A stretch of 64,000 nt of DNA from Metabacillus mangrovi (GTDB lineage: Bacteria; Bacillota; Bacilli; Bacillales; Bacillaceae), in assembly GCF_009711125.1 (NCBI RefSeq), contig NZ_WMIB01000017.1, positions 22,777 to 86,776 of the forward strand, in the 5' to 3' direction. Below, piece after piece: positions 52,117 to 60,527 of this stretch (positions are counted from its first letter, which is position 1; each line of letters starts with the position of its first letter). The notes under the pieces were generated by a model. The model did no database searches and had not been told where the DNA came from. It saw only the letters and a program-made list of their open reading frames with translations. The position numbers and the translations under genes are program-made.

Positions 52117-53208
52117 TTAATTATAGCTGAAACGGGCGGGGCTGTCATGTCCGCTGTCTGTAAGCAATTTTTCCTTCACGAGCTTTTTATTGCGCTCCTG
52201 GAACACTTCATTATGGGAGGACACCATCGCGTAGGGGTCCGCTTCCGGCTGGATGTAGGTCTTGGCCCGGTTCACCGCGTTCGCCGCATCCTGGAAGCAG
52301 CCTGCGATCAAATTCAGCTTCCCTTCATGGCTCAGGATATCACCGGCTGCGAAAATTCCTTCCACTGATGTTTCACTGGACGCATTTCCAGCGATGTAAA
52401 AATCATTCGCCATCTCAATATTCAGACCGCTGTTTTTCAGCAGGCTTGTGTCCTGCTCATATCCATGATTGATGATGACATCATCGACATCCAGATGACT
52501 CTCTTCCCCTGTCTCGCTGTTGTACAGCTTAACGGTTTCGATCGCATCCTGATTCTCACAGGCGATCAACTTTGTAATGGAAGTATGGGGAAGACATTGA
52601 ACGGTGCTGTTCATTAATTGGGCAACCTGCGCTTCATGTCCGGTAAGGGTTTCTTTTCGGCAGACGATATAAACTTGCTTCGCAAACGGCTCCAACTCAT
52701 TTGCCCAGTCCACGGCAGAGTTGCCTCCACCGGAAATGATGACCGTTTTGTCTTTAAATCTCATTAAAGAAGGAATGGTGTAATGAATGTTGGCCACTTC
52801 ATATTTGTCTGCCCCGTCAATATCGAGCTTTTTCGGATTCAGGATCCCGCTTCCCACTGCAAGGATCACGGTCTTGGTCTCATGCCTGCTGCCTGAAGCA
52901 GCTGTCAGCGTATAGGTTCCATCCTGATTGCGGACAATGGCTTCAATTTTTTCGTTGAGAACGACCTCCGGCTGGAAGGTAAGCCCCTGCTGGACGAGCT
53001 GCTGCATGACTTTTGCGCCTGTCGCCGGTGTTAACCCGCCAACGTCCCAGATCATTTTCTCCGGGTATACGTGAAGCTTGCCTCCCAGAGCCGGCTGGTA
53101 TTCCACAATCTTCGTTTTCATTCCCCTTAACCCGCTGTAAAAAGCAGAGTAAAGCCCCGCCGGCCCTCCGCCAATGATGGTGACATCAAACAATTCCCGC
53201 TCAGCCAT
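52117..53208 (-). CDS. ferredoxin-NADP+ reductase type 2 (YumC/YcgT-like)
   Basis: Flavoprotein of 363 aa of the thioredoxin-reductase-like FNR group. FAD motif TIIGGGPAGLYSAFYSGLRG at the N-terminus, NADPH motif SGGGNSAVDWANEL, VDDVIINHGYEQDT and the C-terminal GIFAAGDILSHEGKLNLIAGCFQDAANAVNRAK; no redox-active CxxC, as expected for this group. It reduces ferredoxin/flavodoxin or, in iron-limited cells, may help release iron from ferric chelates. A Fur box 28 bp upstream of the ATG supports an iron role. RBS GGAGTGG. Confidence 0.9.
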   Translation of the reverse strand: MAERELFDVTIIGGGPAGLYSAFYSGLRGMKTKIVEYQPALGGKLHVYPEKMIWDVGGLTPATGAKVMQQLVQQGLTFQPEVVLNEKIEAIVRNQDGTYTLTAASGSRHETKTVILAVGSGILNPKKLDIDGADKYEVANIHYTIPSLMRFKDKTVIISGGGNSAVDWANELEPFAKQVYIVCRKETLTGHEAQVAQLMNSTVQCLPHTSITKLIACENQDAIETVKLYNSETGEESHLDVDDVIINHGYEQDTSLLKNSGLNIEMANDFYIAGNASSETSVEGIFAAGDILSHEGKLNLIAGCFQDAANAVNRAKTYIQPEADPYAMVSSHNEVFQERNKKLVKEKLLTDSGHDSPARFSYN

Positions 53209-53235
53209 ATCCGTCCACTCCCAATCAACTGTAAT

Positions 53236-53250
53236 TGATTATCATTATCA
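53236..53250. promoter_or_regulatory. Fur box upstream of the reductase gene
   Basis: TGATTATCATTATCA matches the 7-1-7 Fur consensus TGATAATNATTATCA with one mismatch. It lies 28 bp upstream of the minus-strand reductase gene. Confidence 0.85.
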
Positions 53251-53353
53251 ATAAGAATAAAACATTTTCCGCTGCTTTACAATTTAAAGTTCGCTTTTGC
53301 TAATAAAAATTAGTTGACACTCTCAGAAGACAGGCGATATAGTTAACGTATAC

Positions 53354-53368
53354 TGATAATGATTATCA
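53354..53368. promoter_or_regulatory. perfect Fur box upstream of the siderophore importer
   Basis: TGATAATGATTATCA is a perfect 7-1-7 Fur box, 31 bp before the ATPase ATG. With the site at 53236-53250 it makes both divergent transcripts iron-repressed. Confidence 0.92.
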
Positions 53369-53399
53369 TTACTACTTATACAAATTGGAGGGATGACAG

Positions 53400-54245
53400 A
53401 TGGTTCGGCTCTTTACAGAAGATTTCAGCATCGGCTACGGGGAAGAGCTCATTGTCAAAAATCTGAATGTACAGATTCCGGATAAAAAAGTGACAGCCAT
53501 TATCGGCTCGAACGGGTGCGGGAAATCGACTCTTTTGAAAGCCATTACACGAATCATCTCCCACCAATCCGGGACAGCCCTTTTGGACGGCAAAGAGATC
53601 TCAAAAGAGAATACGAAGACACTGGCTAAGAAAATGGCGATCCTCCCCCAGACTCCTGAGGGTGCAGCTGGACTGACAGCCGGAGAACTTGTGTCTTACG
53701 GACGCTTTCCCCACCAAAAGGGACTTGGCAGACTATCAGCCCGTGACCACGAAGCCATCGACTGGGCACTGGACGTAACAGGTACGTCTGAATTCAAGTA
53801 CCGCACGGTCGACTCCTTGTCCGGCGGACAGCGCCAGCGGGTCTGGATTGCGATGGCTCTCGCCCAGGAAACGGAGATCATCTTCTTGGATGAGCCGACG
53901 ACTTACCTGGACATGGCTCACCAGTTAGAGGTACTGGAGCTGCTGCAGACCCTGAACCGGGAACAGGAACGGACCATCATTATGGTGCTGCATGACCTGA
54001 ACCAGGCAGCACGATTTGCGGATTACATGATCGCGATGAAGGACGGAAAGCTCGTTAAAGCAGGATCGCCTGATGAGATTGTCACTACCCAGACACTAAG
54101 GGACGTTTTCCAGATTGAAGCCGTGATCGGACGGGATCCCCATACATTTAAACCACTTTGCATGACCTACAATTTAATAAAAGGAGATCAGAAACATGAA
54201 GAAGCTATTCATCCCGCTTATGCTCGTACTGGTTCTTATCATTAG
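53400..54245 (+). CDS. fhuC: FecE/FhuC-type siderophore ABC ATPase
   Basis: ATPase of 281 aa for iron(III)-siderophore import. Walker A GSNGCGKSTLLKA, Q loop LPQTPE, signature LSGGQRQRVWIAMALAQ, Walker B IIFLDEPTTYLDMAHQ, switch His in VLHDLNQAARFAD. The C-terminus runs 50 bp past the start of the next gene, a long overlap for this family, with an unusual tail HEEAIHPAYARTGSYH. ATG with GGAGGGA upstream, preceded by a perfect Fur box. Confidence 0.9.
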   Translation: MVRLFTEDFSIGYGEELIVKNLNVQIPDKKVTAIIGSNGCGKSTLLKAITRIISHQSGTALLDGKEISKENTKTLAKKMAILPQTPEGAAGLTAGELVSYGRFPHQKGLGRLSARDHEAIDWALDVTGTSEFKYRTVDSLSGGQRQRVWIAMALAQETEIIFLDEPTTYLDMAHQLEVLELLQTLNREQERTIIMVLHDLNQAARFADYMIAMKDGKLVKAGSPDEIVTTQTLRDVFQIEAVIGRDPHTFKPLCMTYNLIKGDQKHEEAIHPAYARTGSYH

Positions 54246-55113
54246 TGCCTGCGGCAAGCAAGAAGGAACAGAAAAAGAAAACACAGCAGCAAAAGAACCG
54301 GAGACGTTTACATATGAATCGGAAACAGGACCGGTCGAAGTTCCATCCAATCCAAAACGCGTTGTAATGCTATCCGGGTTCACAGGCAATGTCCTGCACC
54401 TCGGCGTGAATGTAGTCGGAGCGGACGTCTGGTCCAAGAACAACCCGACCTTCGCAAAAGAAATGAAAAGTGTTGAAGAAGTTTCCGATGAAAACCTCGA
54501 AAAAATCATCGAGCTCGAGCCGGACCTGATCATCGGCTTATCCAATATTAAAAACGTTGATAAGTTAAAGGAAATTGCTCCAACCGTGACATACACGTGG
54601 GGAAAACTGGACTACTTAAGCCAGCACGTTGAAATCGGGAAGCTTTTGAATAAAGAAAAAGAAGCCCAGGCTTGGGTGGACGACTTTAAGAAGCGCACCG
54701 AAACAGCGGGCGATGAAATCCGCGGAAAAATCGGGGAAGATGCAACCGTATCCGTTATTGAAGCATTTGGAAAAGACCTGTATGTGTACGGAAACAACTG
54801 GGCCCGCGGAACCGAGATCCTTTATCAGGGCATGAAGCTGAAAATGCCGAAAAAAGTAGAGGAAGTCGCTTTGAAATCAGGCTACTACACGCTGTCAGCG
54901 GAAGTCGTTCCTGACTACGCCGGAGATTACGTGATCCTCAGCAAATATTCCGATGCAGACACCTCTTTTGAAGAAACCGAAACGTTCAAAAACATCCCGG
55001 CAGTCAAAAGCGGCCAGTTGTTTGAAATGAAAGGCGAAGGCGCATCCTTCACGGACCCGGTTACACTCGAAAAACAGCTGGAGTTCATCAAAAAATCATT
55101 TATGGAAAGCTGA
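54196..55113 (+). CDS. fhuD: FhuD/YxeB-like iron-hydroxamate-binding lipoprotein
   Basis: Siderophore-binding lipoprotein of 305 aa. Lipobox LIISAC at the N-terminus; then class III binding-protein fold with NPKRVVMLSGFTGNVLHLGV, ELEPDLIIGLSNIK, TYTWGKLDYLSQHVEIGKLLNKEKEA, LYVYGNNWARGTEILYQGM and KSGQLFEM. This layout is close to FhuD2/YxeB proteins that bind ferric hydroxamates such as ferrioxamine; the exact ligand is inferred. ATG 54196 with AAAAGGAGA upstream inside the fhuC end. A terminator at 55120-55150 follows, before the permease genes. Confidence 0.9.
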   Translation: MKKLFIPLMLVLVLIISACGKQEGTEKENTAAKEPETFTYESETGPVEVPSNPKRVVMLSGFTGNVLHLGVNVVGADVWSKNNPTFAKEMKSVEEVSDENLEKIIELEPDLIIGLSNIKNVDKLKEIAPTVTYTWGKLDYLSQHVEIGKLLNKEKEAQAWVDDFKKRTETAGDEIRGKIGEDATVSVIEAFGKDLYVYGNNWARGTEILYQGMKLKMPKKVEEVALKSGYYTLSAEVVPDYAGDYVILSKYSDADTSFEETETFKNIPAVKSGQLFEMKGEGASFTDPVTLEKQLEFIKKSFMES

Positions 55114-55119
55114 TCAGTT

Positions 55120-55150
55120 GAGGAATTCTTTACAGAATTCCTCTTTATTT
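55120..55150 (+). terminator. terminator/attenuator between fhuD and permease genes
   Basis: 9-bp stem GAGGAATTC / GAATTCCTC with a 6-nt loop and TTTATTTT. Partial readthrough would make binding protein in excess over permease. Confidence 0.85.
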
Positions 55151-55248
55151 TAAGCTCTGTTAAAATTGCTGTAACTACTGCAGGCGGTGGAAAAAATCAA
55201 CAGCATGCTTTACCATAGCCTTATCTTACGAAAGGAATCCGGCAAATC

Positions 55249-56259
55249 ATGGCTAAATCAGCGCTTCGTTCTCTTTCATTTGCATTAAAACTTGCAGCTG
55301 CCCTGCTTTTGCTGGCAGCTATGTTTGCGGCTTCCATGATTTTTGGGGCAGCCGATGTGACACTTAAGGATGTATGGCTTGCCTTATCGTCTGATTCCGC
55401 AGAGAAAAACATCACGATTCTACGGGAGATCCGCCTGCCGCGTGAAATAGGAGCGGCCTTTGTCGGGGCGGCCCTGGCTGTTTCGGGAGCGATCATGCAG
55501 GGGATGACAAGGAATCCGCTCGCCGATCCCGGATTATTGGGACTGTCCGCGGGGGCCTATGCGGCACTCGCTGTCGTGCTCGCACTCTTTGATTCTGCCA
55601 ATTACCTGGCCGTCATGGCGGCCTGCTTTACAGGAGCGGGCATCGGTGCCGTGCTCGTGTTCGGAATCAGCTCTATCCGCAGGGGCGGGTTCTCCCCGCT
55701 GCGCATCGTGCTCGGAGGGGCAGCCATCTCCGCTTTCCTCTACGCCATCGCGGACGGTGTGAAGCTTTATTTCAAAGTCTCAAAAAATGTCACGATGTGG
55801 ACATCCGGAGGGCTGATCGGGACGAACTGGAATCAGCTGCAGATCATCATTCCGGTCATCCTTGCTGGACTGGCTGTGTCCATCCTGCTTTCCAGACAGC
55901 TTACGATCTTGAGCCTGAATGAAGAGGTCTCCATCGGACTGGGCCAGAAAACAAGAGCGGTTAAAGCCATTTTGTTTCTGACCGTTATCCTTCTGACCGG
56001 TTCAGCGGTTGCCCTGGCCGGAAATCTCGTCTTTCTTGGTCTGATGATCCCGCACATCGTCCGCCCGTTAACCGGGAACGATTATCGGTTCATCCTGCCA
56101 ATGTCTGCGGTCGCCGGAGCAATTTTCATGCTGTTTGCCGATACAGCGGGCCGCACGCTGAATGCGCCCTTCGAGACACCAGTCGCCGCTATTGTCGCCA
56201 TGCTCGGACTGCCTTTCTTTTTATTGATTGTCCGTAAGGGAGGGAACGCAATCCGATGA
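55249..56259 (+). CDS. fhuB: FecCD-family siderophore permease 1
   Basis: Permease of 336 aa with about ten spans of the FecCD/BtuC family: LREIRLPREIGAAFVGAALAVSGAIMQGMTRNPLADPGLLGLSAGA, the internal loop SIGLGQKTRAVK, and the C-terminal GRTLNAPFETPVAAIVAMLGLPFFLLIVRK. It pairs with the next gene as a heterodimer around the ATPase. ATG with GAAAGGA; 4-bp overlap with the next gene. The 105-bp leader after the attenuator shows no second promoter I can defend. Confidence 0.9.
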   Translation: MAKSALRSLSFALKLAAALLLLAAMFAASMIFGAADVTLKDVWLALSSDSAEKNITILREIRLPREIGAAFVGAALAVSGAIMQGMTRNPLADPGLLGLSAGAYAALAVVLALFDSANYLAVMAACFTGAGIGAVLVFGISSIRRGGFSPLRIVLGGAAISAFLYAIADGVKLYFKVSKNVTMWTSGGLIGTNWNQLQIIIPVILAGLAVSILLSRQLTILSLNEEVSIGLGQKTRAVKAILFLTVILLTGSAVALAGNLVFLGLMIPHIVRPLTGNDYRFILPMSAVAGAIFMLFADTAGRTLNAPFETPVAAIVAMLGLPFFLLIVRKGGNAIR

Positions 56260-57263
56260 TCGATCCAGCTTTGATCCGTAAACAGCGTATAACAGTGGCG
56301 GCTTCCATCATCCTGATCCTTGGAACGATTGCCGTCAGTCTCGGATTGGGTTCAGCCTCCGTCTCTTTCGACCGGATTCTCCCCGCCCTTTTTGGCCAGG
56401 GAACGTTCAAGGAGGAGTTTGTCCTGTTCGACCTCCGCCTGCCGAGAATCCTCATCACCCTGCTTGCCGGTATGGCTCTTGCTTTATCCGGAGCAATCCT
56501 GCAGGGCATCACAAGGAATGATCTCGTAGACCCCGGTTTCATGGGCATCAACTCCGGGGCCGGGCTCGCGGTTACCGTGTTCTTTTTATTCGTCCCAATC
56601 GAACCGGGTTCCTTTATCTACATCCTGCCGCTCACCGCTTTTATCGGAGGGCTGCTTACCGCTTTAGCTATCTACTTTTTCGCCTACAGCAAGAAAAACG
56701 GCATGCAGCCCGTCAGCCTCGTGCTCGTCGGGGTCGGATTCTCCATGGCCCTCTCCGGGGCGATGATCGTCCTGATTTCGTCAGCTGACCAGGTAAAAGT
56801 CGACTTTATCGCCAAATGGCTCGCCGGAAACGTCTGGGGAACCGACTGGCCCTTCATCTGGGCCTTGCTCCCGTGGCTTGTGGTTCTCATTCCGTTTGCG
56901 CTTTATAAGGCCAACACCCTCAACCTGCTCAGCTTGAGTGAACCCGTCTCCATCGGGGCTGGCGTTGCACTGCAAAAAGAAAGACTGATCCTGCTCCTCA
57001 CCGCAGTCGGGCTCGCTGCATCCGCTGTCTCGGTCACAGGGGGCATCTCCTTCATCGGCCTCATGGCCCCGCACATCGCCAAAGCCATTACAGGACCGCG
57101 GAATCAGCTCTTCATCCCCGTCGCCCTCCTGCTCGGCGGCTGGCTGCTGCTGTTCGCGGATACGATCGGACGGAATATACTGGATCCAAGCGGAGTACCT
57201 GCAGGGATTATGGTTTCGCTAATCGGGGCCCCTTATTTTGTTTATTTGCTGATGAGGAAGTGA
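56256..57263 (+). CDS. fhuG: FecCD-family siderophore permease 2
   Basis: Permease of 335 aa, same family as the preceding gene: LFDLRLPRILITLLAGMALALSGAILQGITRNDLVDPGFMGINSGAG, GAGVALQKERLILLLTAVGLAASAVSVTGGISFIGLMAPHIAKAI and GRNILDPSGVPAGIMVSLIGAPYFVYLL. Last gene of the iron operon, starting in a 4-bp overlap. A plus-strand terminator lies 114 bp downstream. Confidence 0.9.
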   Translation: MIDPALIRKQRITVAASIILILGTIAVSLGLGSASVSFDRILPALFGQGTFKEEFVLFDLRLPRILITLLAGMALALSGAILQGITRNDLVDPGFMGINSGAGLAVTVFFLFVPIEPGSFIYILPLTAFIGGLLTALAIYFFAYSKKNGMQPVSLVLVGVGFSMALSGAMIVLISSADQVKVDFIAKWLAGNVWGTDWPFIWALLPWLVVLIPFALYKANTLNLLSLSEPVSIGAGVALQKERLILLLTAVGLAASAVSVTGGISFIGLMAPHIAKAITGPRNQLFIPVALLLGGWLLLFADTIGRNILDPSGVPAGIMVSLIGAPYFVYLLMRK

Positions 57264-57376
57264 GCGGAATGGCAGGGGTTGTGCTCTGATTCCTTCGTCC
57301 CCTGTCTAGGGTGCACTCATGGTTACTGAGCAGGCGCTTGCGTTTGGGCAGCTTCATTGTGAAAAAGGCTGTATAG

Positions 57377-57406
57377 AAGCTCAGGGGATGGACCCTGAGC
57401 TTTTTC
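57377..57406 (+). terminator. terminator of the siderophore operon
   Basis: 10-bp stem AAGCTCAGGG / CCCTGAGCTT with a 6-nt loop, then TTTTCTTC. Between the operon end and this site nothing else is seen. Confidence 0.85.
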
Positions 57407-57563
57407 TTCTGCAGACGGCTTTTTGGAGTGGGAAATCGGAGAATACGGGCTAAAATGGAGACTTTTTTGTTCAGAAACAGAAGCAAGTCTGTCCAAGGGA
57501 TGCAGAAAGGCCAAAATGCGCCTAGCAAATGCAGCCTAAAGCTTCTTATTTATACCGGCGGAC

Positions 57564-57693
57564 CAATATATTATCGGAAATATCCATATATCGACGAAAT
57601 TTTTCATATATTTGCGAAAATAATGATATATCGACGAAAATAAAAATATATCGGCGAATAATTCGATATATCGATTTTTCGGGAGATTTCGAC
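57564..57693. repeat. 20-bp phased intergenic array D (ATATATCGACGAAA units)
   Basis: Units begin with TCG or its variant at 57571, 57591, 57611 (TTTGCGAAAA, the C2-type word), 57631, 57651 and 57671, exactly 20 bp apart, and end with TTCGAC whose TCG is at 57689, 18 bp on. The last 29 bp match the end of array B at 24 of 29 positions without gaps (hand count). It lies after the terminator of the siderophore operon and before the opposing terminator, so it may not be transcribed strongly. Confidence 0.9.
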
Positions 57694-57744
57694 ACAGGTG
57701 GAGGAACTCAGTACTAAAGAAATCCAACAGAAACAGCCTCTCCA

Positions 57745-57790
57745 ATCAAATAGAGCCTCTGTCCACAAACTTGGACAGAGGCTCTGTTTC
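57745..57790. terminator. long-stem bidirectional terminator
   Basis: Perfect 13-bp stem AGAGCCTCTGTCC / GGACAGAGGCTCT with an 8-nt loop; T-rich on the minus strand (TATTTGATT), serving the DUF1761-type gene. Confidence 0.8.
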
Positions 57791-57792
57791 AT

Positions 57793-58146
57793 TCAGCCAA
57801 AAAAACCATGTACTGCACCGAGCACAGTAAAGATCACGAGATGATCGCCGATTGCGATCTTCAAGCTTTTCTTACTGATCAATCCGAATACGGAATTCTT
57901 CAGGTAGACGGCGCTGATGATGACGCCTATGAGCAGGCCGATCCAGGCTCCTTGCCCGATCTCCTGGACATTTGCAGTCTGGATGATGACGCCGACCAAA
58001 AAGGAACTGATGAATGCAATCACAATCGACAGGACATAGTGAACCGGTTTGTTTTCTTTGTTTTTAAGTAAAATGGAATAATAGATGGTGCCGTACAGGA
58101 TATATAAAACGGCTCCGGTAAGGATGGCTGGCAGTGAGGGCAGCAT
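57793..58146 (-). CDS. DUF1761-type membrane protein
   Basis: Membrane protein of 117 aa with four spans: AILTGAVLYILYGTIYYSIL, VHYVLSIVIAFISSFLVGVII, GAWIGLLIGVIISAVYL and HLVIFTVLGAVHGFFG. The arrangement with a short charged loop after the first span is that of DUF1761. Function unknown. ATG 58146 with AGGAGGAG. It follows the HEAT-repeat gene by 25 bp and is probably co-transcribed. Confidence 0.7.
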   Translation of the reverse strand: MLPSLPAILTGAVLYILYGTIYYSILLKNKENKPVHYVLSIVIAFISSFLVGVIIQTANVQEIGQGAWIGLLIGVIISAVYLKNSVFGLISKKSLKIAIGDHLVIFTVLGAVHGFFG

Positions 58147-58171
58147 GTTTCTCCTCCTTGCTGAGCAGAGA

Positions 58172-58801
58172 TTACCCAGCTTCAATAGTTTGATAGATTT
58201 TGCGGACTCTTTTTAATTGCGGAGGGGAAAGGTATGCTTCCCGCTCCCTTAGTACGTTTACGAACTCCGCTTTGTTTGCATCGTTTACGGCATGAAGAGT
58301 GCTCTCTGCATGCTGGGGAATTTCCTTTGGCCTGCAGGTTTCCAGATGGCTGAGCAGAAATGGAAAAATAGATTGTCGGTTCTGCTCACTTGCAGCCGCC
58401 GTTTTAGCCAGCGTTAAAATTCCTTTGTCGACTGTAATTACAGAGCCTGCCAGAATGGCTTGTTTGACCGTATCAAGATTCTCCATGATGTTCTCCGCCG
58501 ATCGGTCCGCGATCACTGACAGTGCCGTCATTCCGCCCCAAACAAGCCGGTTATCATGGCTTTTCAGCAGTCCGATAAAGTCTGGCGCAAAGCTTGCCGT
58601 AAGCTCCGGCCTGACCTTGCCAATTTCATAAGCCACCTTGATGCAGTCATGGCGGATCTTCTTCTCTTTGTTTGACAGGTTTTCTATGATTTCTTTTATC
58701 CCTTCTGCATCTTCGCTGTTCGCCAGCTGATGGGCCAGTTCAATGTTCGGCTCTTCATCTTTGCGGCCCAGCTGTGAGGCCAGCATGTTTAGAATCGGCA
58801 T
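58172..58801 (-). CDS. HEAT-repeat protein
   Basis: All-helical cytoplasmic protein of 209 aa built of HEAT-like repeats (KKIRHDCIKVAYEIGKVRPELTASFAPDFIGLLKSHDNRLVWGGMTALSVIAD and similar). Such proteins usually act as scaffolds; no catalytic motif is visible. Residues 1-40 carry a charged preface (RKDEEPNIELAHQLANSEDAEG). ATG with AAGGAGC upstream. Precedes the DUF1761-type gene. Confidence 0.75.
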   Translation of the reverse strand: MPILNMLASQLGRKDEEPNIELAHQLANSEDAEGIKEIIENLSNKEKKIRHDCIKVAYEIGKVRPELTASFAPDFIGLLKSHDNRLVWGGMTALSVIADRSAENIMENLDTVKQAILAGSVITVDKGILTLAKTAAASEQNRQSIFPFLLSHLETCRPKEIPQHAESTLHAVNDANKAEFVNVLREREAYLSPPQLKRVRKIYQTIEAG

Positions 58802-58840
58802 ATGATTGCTCCTTGTTTACTCTTTTTTCCGTGCGTTCTG

Positions 58841-60412
58841 TCAGCCGGTAAATTCAAATGAATTCCTTCCGGAGGTCGTCACCCGGTTCCGCCCGGTTTC
58901 TTTAGAGCAGTACAGCGCTTTATCCGCTTCAACCAGAAGCTGATGCAGCGTTTTGCCGGCTTCCGCGCCGGCTATACCGAGACTGAATGTTACGGTGATC
59001 GAACCTTCCGCAGTGTGGAGCGGATGGTCTTCGAGCTGTTTCCGCAGCCGTTCAGCAAGTTCTGCTCCTTCTGATTCCGTGCAGCCTTCCAAGCCGATGA
59101 CAAATTCTTCTCCTCCATACCTGGCGAGCCATCCCTGACCGCTTAGAAACGAGCGGCAAACCGCCGCTGCATGACGGAGCACCTCATCCCCGATCGCATG
59201 GCCGTGCGTATCATTGATTTTTTTAAAATGATCCAGATCAGCGAGAATGAGCGTAAATGGGATCTTATTTTCAAGAGATGACTGCAGTGCGGCCTCACAA
59301 TGCTTGAAAAACGCCCGCCGGTTATAGATGCCTGTCAGCTCATCATAGTAGGCGTAATGCTCAAGCTTGTCCTGCAGCTGCTTAAGCTCGGTGAAGTCTG
59401 TAAAAATCAGCAGCCATCCTTTTCGCTTGGATACATCCTGAATATGGGAAGTCCGGACTTGATAGGTATGAATCCTTCCATCATCACCGCTCAGCTGAAT
59501 TTCCTGCTGCATGGACAGCTGGACATTTTTAATCGGCTCTGCTCCGCCGGATAGGAGGGGCCAGACTTCCTGAAAGCTTTTTCCGAACATTTCGGAGCTC
59601 ACTGAGGGGAACATCGCGGCAAAAGTTCCATTGAACTCCACAATGCGGCCATCTTGATCGAGAACTGCTACTCCATCATTGATGCTGTTGAAGATCGCAT
59701 CCTTTGCAATGGGAATCAGCGAGAACATACGGGATGTGGCGGCGGACCACAAGTAAAACAGGGAGGTGAGCCACAGCACCATCGGGACCGGATCGATTCC
59801 GTACGGTGTCAGTCCGACCAGATAAAGAAATGCAGTGACAATCGGGATCAGCTGCCCAACGAGCAGAGAAAGCAGCTGCGGGCGGTAGGTTGATGCGGTT
59901 TCCCGCCACCTCGTCAGGATCAGCAGGAATGCAGCCATCATGCATCCGAAGGTATACAACCCGTGGAAAACATACCAAATGCCGATTTCCTGATGCACAT
60001 AAGGGGCTCCGAGAACCGGATCCAGCTCATAAACCCGGTAGTGCAAATGATGGAAATCGTTTGTGGCGACCATCCAAAAGGTAATGAACGGCACAACCAT
60101 CAGCAGCCACGAAGCCTTTTTCGAAAAAGGAATCCCTAAATACGTGATAACAAACAGCAGCCCCATCGCCGCAGAAAAAGGCATTCCGGCATACAGAACG
60201 ACCGTCCAAACCGTCATTTGCGCCATTGTCTCCGACATAAGAGCGAAAACCGAACCAAAGCAATAAATCAGTGAAAAAAAGGAATGCAGGATAAATACGT
60301 TCGCAATTCTCGTAAAATGCCTGCGCTTGATATACACATATGAACATAAAAATAAATTCAGTACCGTTGACGTACCGATCAGCGTGATCGCTGCAGTTAA
60401 ATCAGAATTCAC
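58841..60412 (-). CDS. 7TM-PAS-GGDEF diguanylate cyclase
   Basis: Protein of 523 aa. Residues 1-225 form about seven spans of the histidine-kinase N-terminal 7TM type; residues 235-340 are a PAS domain (IFNSINDGVAVLDQDGRIVEFNGTFAAMFP); residues 350-515 are a GGDEF domain: DELTGIYNRRAFFKHCEAAL, ILADLDHFKKINDTHGHAIGDEVL and the active loop ARYGGEEFVIGLEG. The I-site RxxD is absent at the normal position (SGQG instead). It should make c-di-GMP in answer to a membrane signal, a second such enzyme in this window. GTG 60412 with GAGGGGAAAA upstream. Confidence 0.88.
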   Translation of the reverse strand: MNSDLTAAITLIGTSTVLNLFLCSYVYIKRRHFTRIANVFILHSFFSLIYCFGSVFALMSETMAQMTVWTVVLYAGMPFSAAMGLLFVITYLGIPFSKKASWLLMVVPFITFWMVATNDFHHLHYRVYELDPVLGAPYVHQEIGIWYVFHGLYTFGCMMAAFLLILTRWRETASTYRPQLLSLLVGQLIPIVTAFLYLVGLTPYGIDPVPMVLWLTSLFYLWSAATSRMFSLIPIAKDAIFNSINDGVAVLDQDGRIVEFNGTFAAMFPSVSSEMFGKSFQEVWPLLSGGAEPIKNVQLSMQQEIQLSGDDGRIHTYQVRTSHIQDVSKRKGWLLIFTDFTELKQLQDKLEHYAYYDELTGIYNRRAFFKHCEAALQSSLENKIPFTLILADLDHFKKINDTHGHAIGDEVLRHAAAVCRSFLSGQGWLARYGGEEFVIGLEGCTESEGAELAERLRKQLEDHPLHTAEGSITVTFSLGIAGAEAGKTLHQLLVEADKALYCSKETGRNRVTTSGRNSFEFTG

Positions 60413-60485
60413 GGTTTTCCCCTCAACTAGATCGTCTTTTTCTTAAATGTAGCATAGTTCCTTTAGGATGGGGAGAGAGGAAAAA

Positions 60486-60518
60486 GAAAAAGGCCCCTCC
60501 GGTTTAGAAGGGGGGCCT
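60486..60518 (-). terminator. terminator of the membrane hydrolase gene
   Basis: Stem AGGCCCC / GGGGCCT extended by imperfect pairs, then TTTTTC on the minus strand. Confidence 0.8.
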
Positions 60519-60527
60519 GATCGTTTA

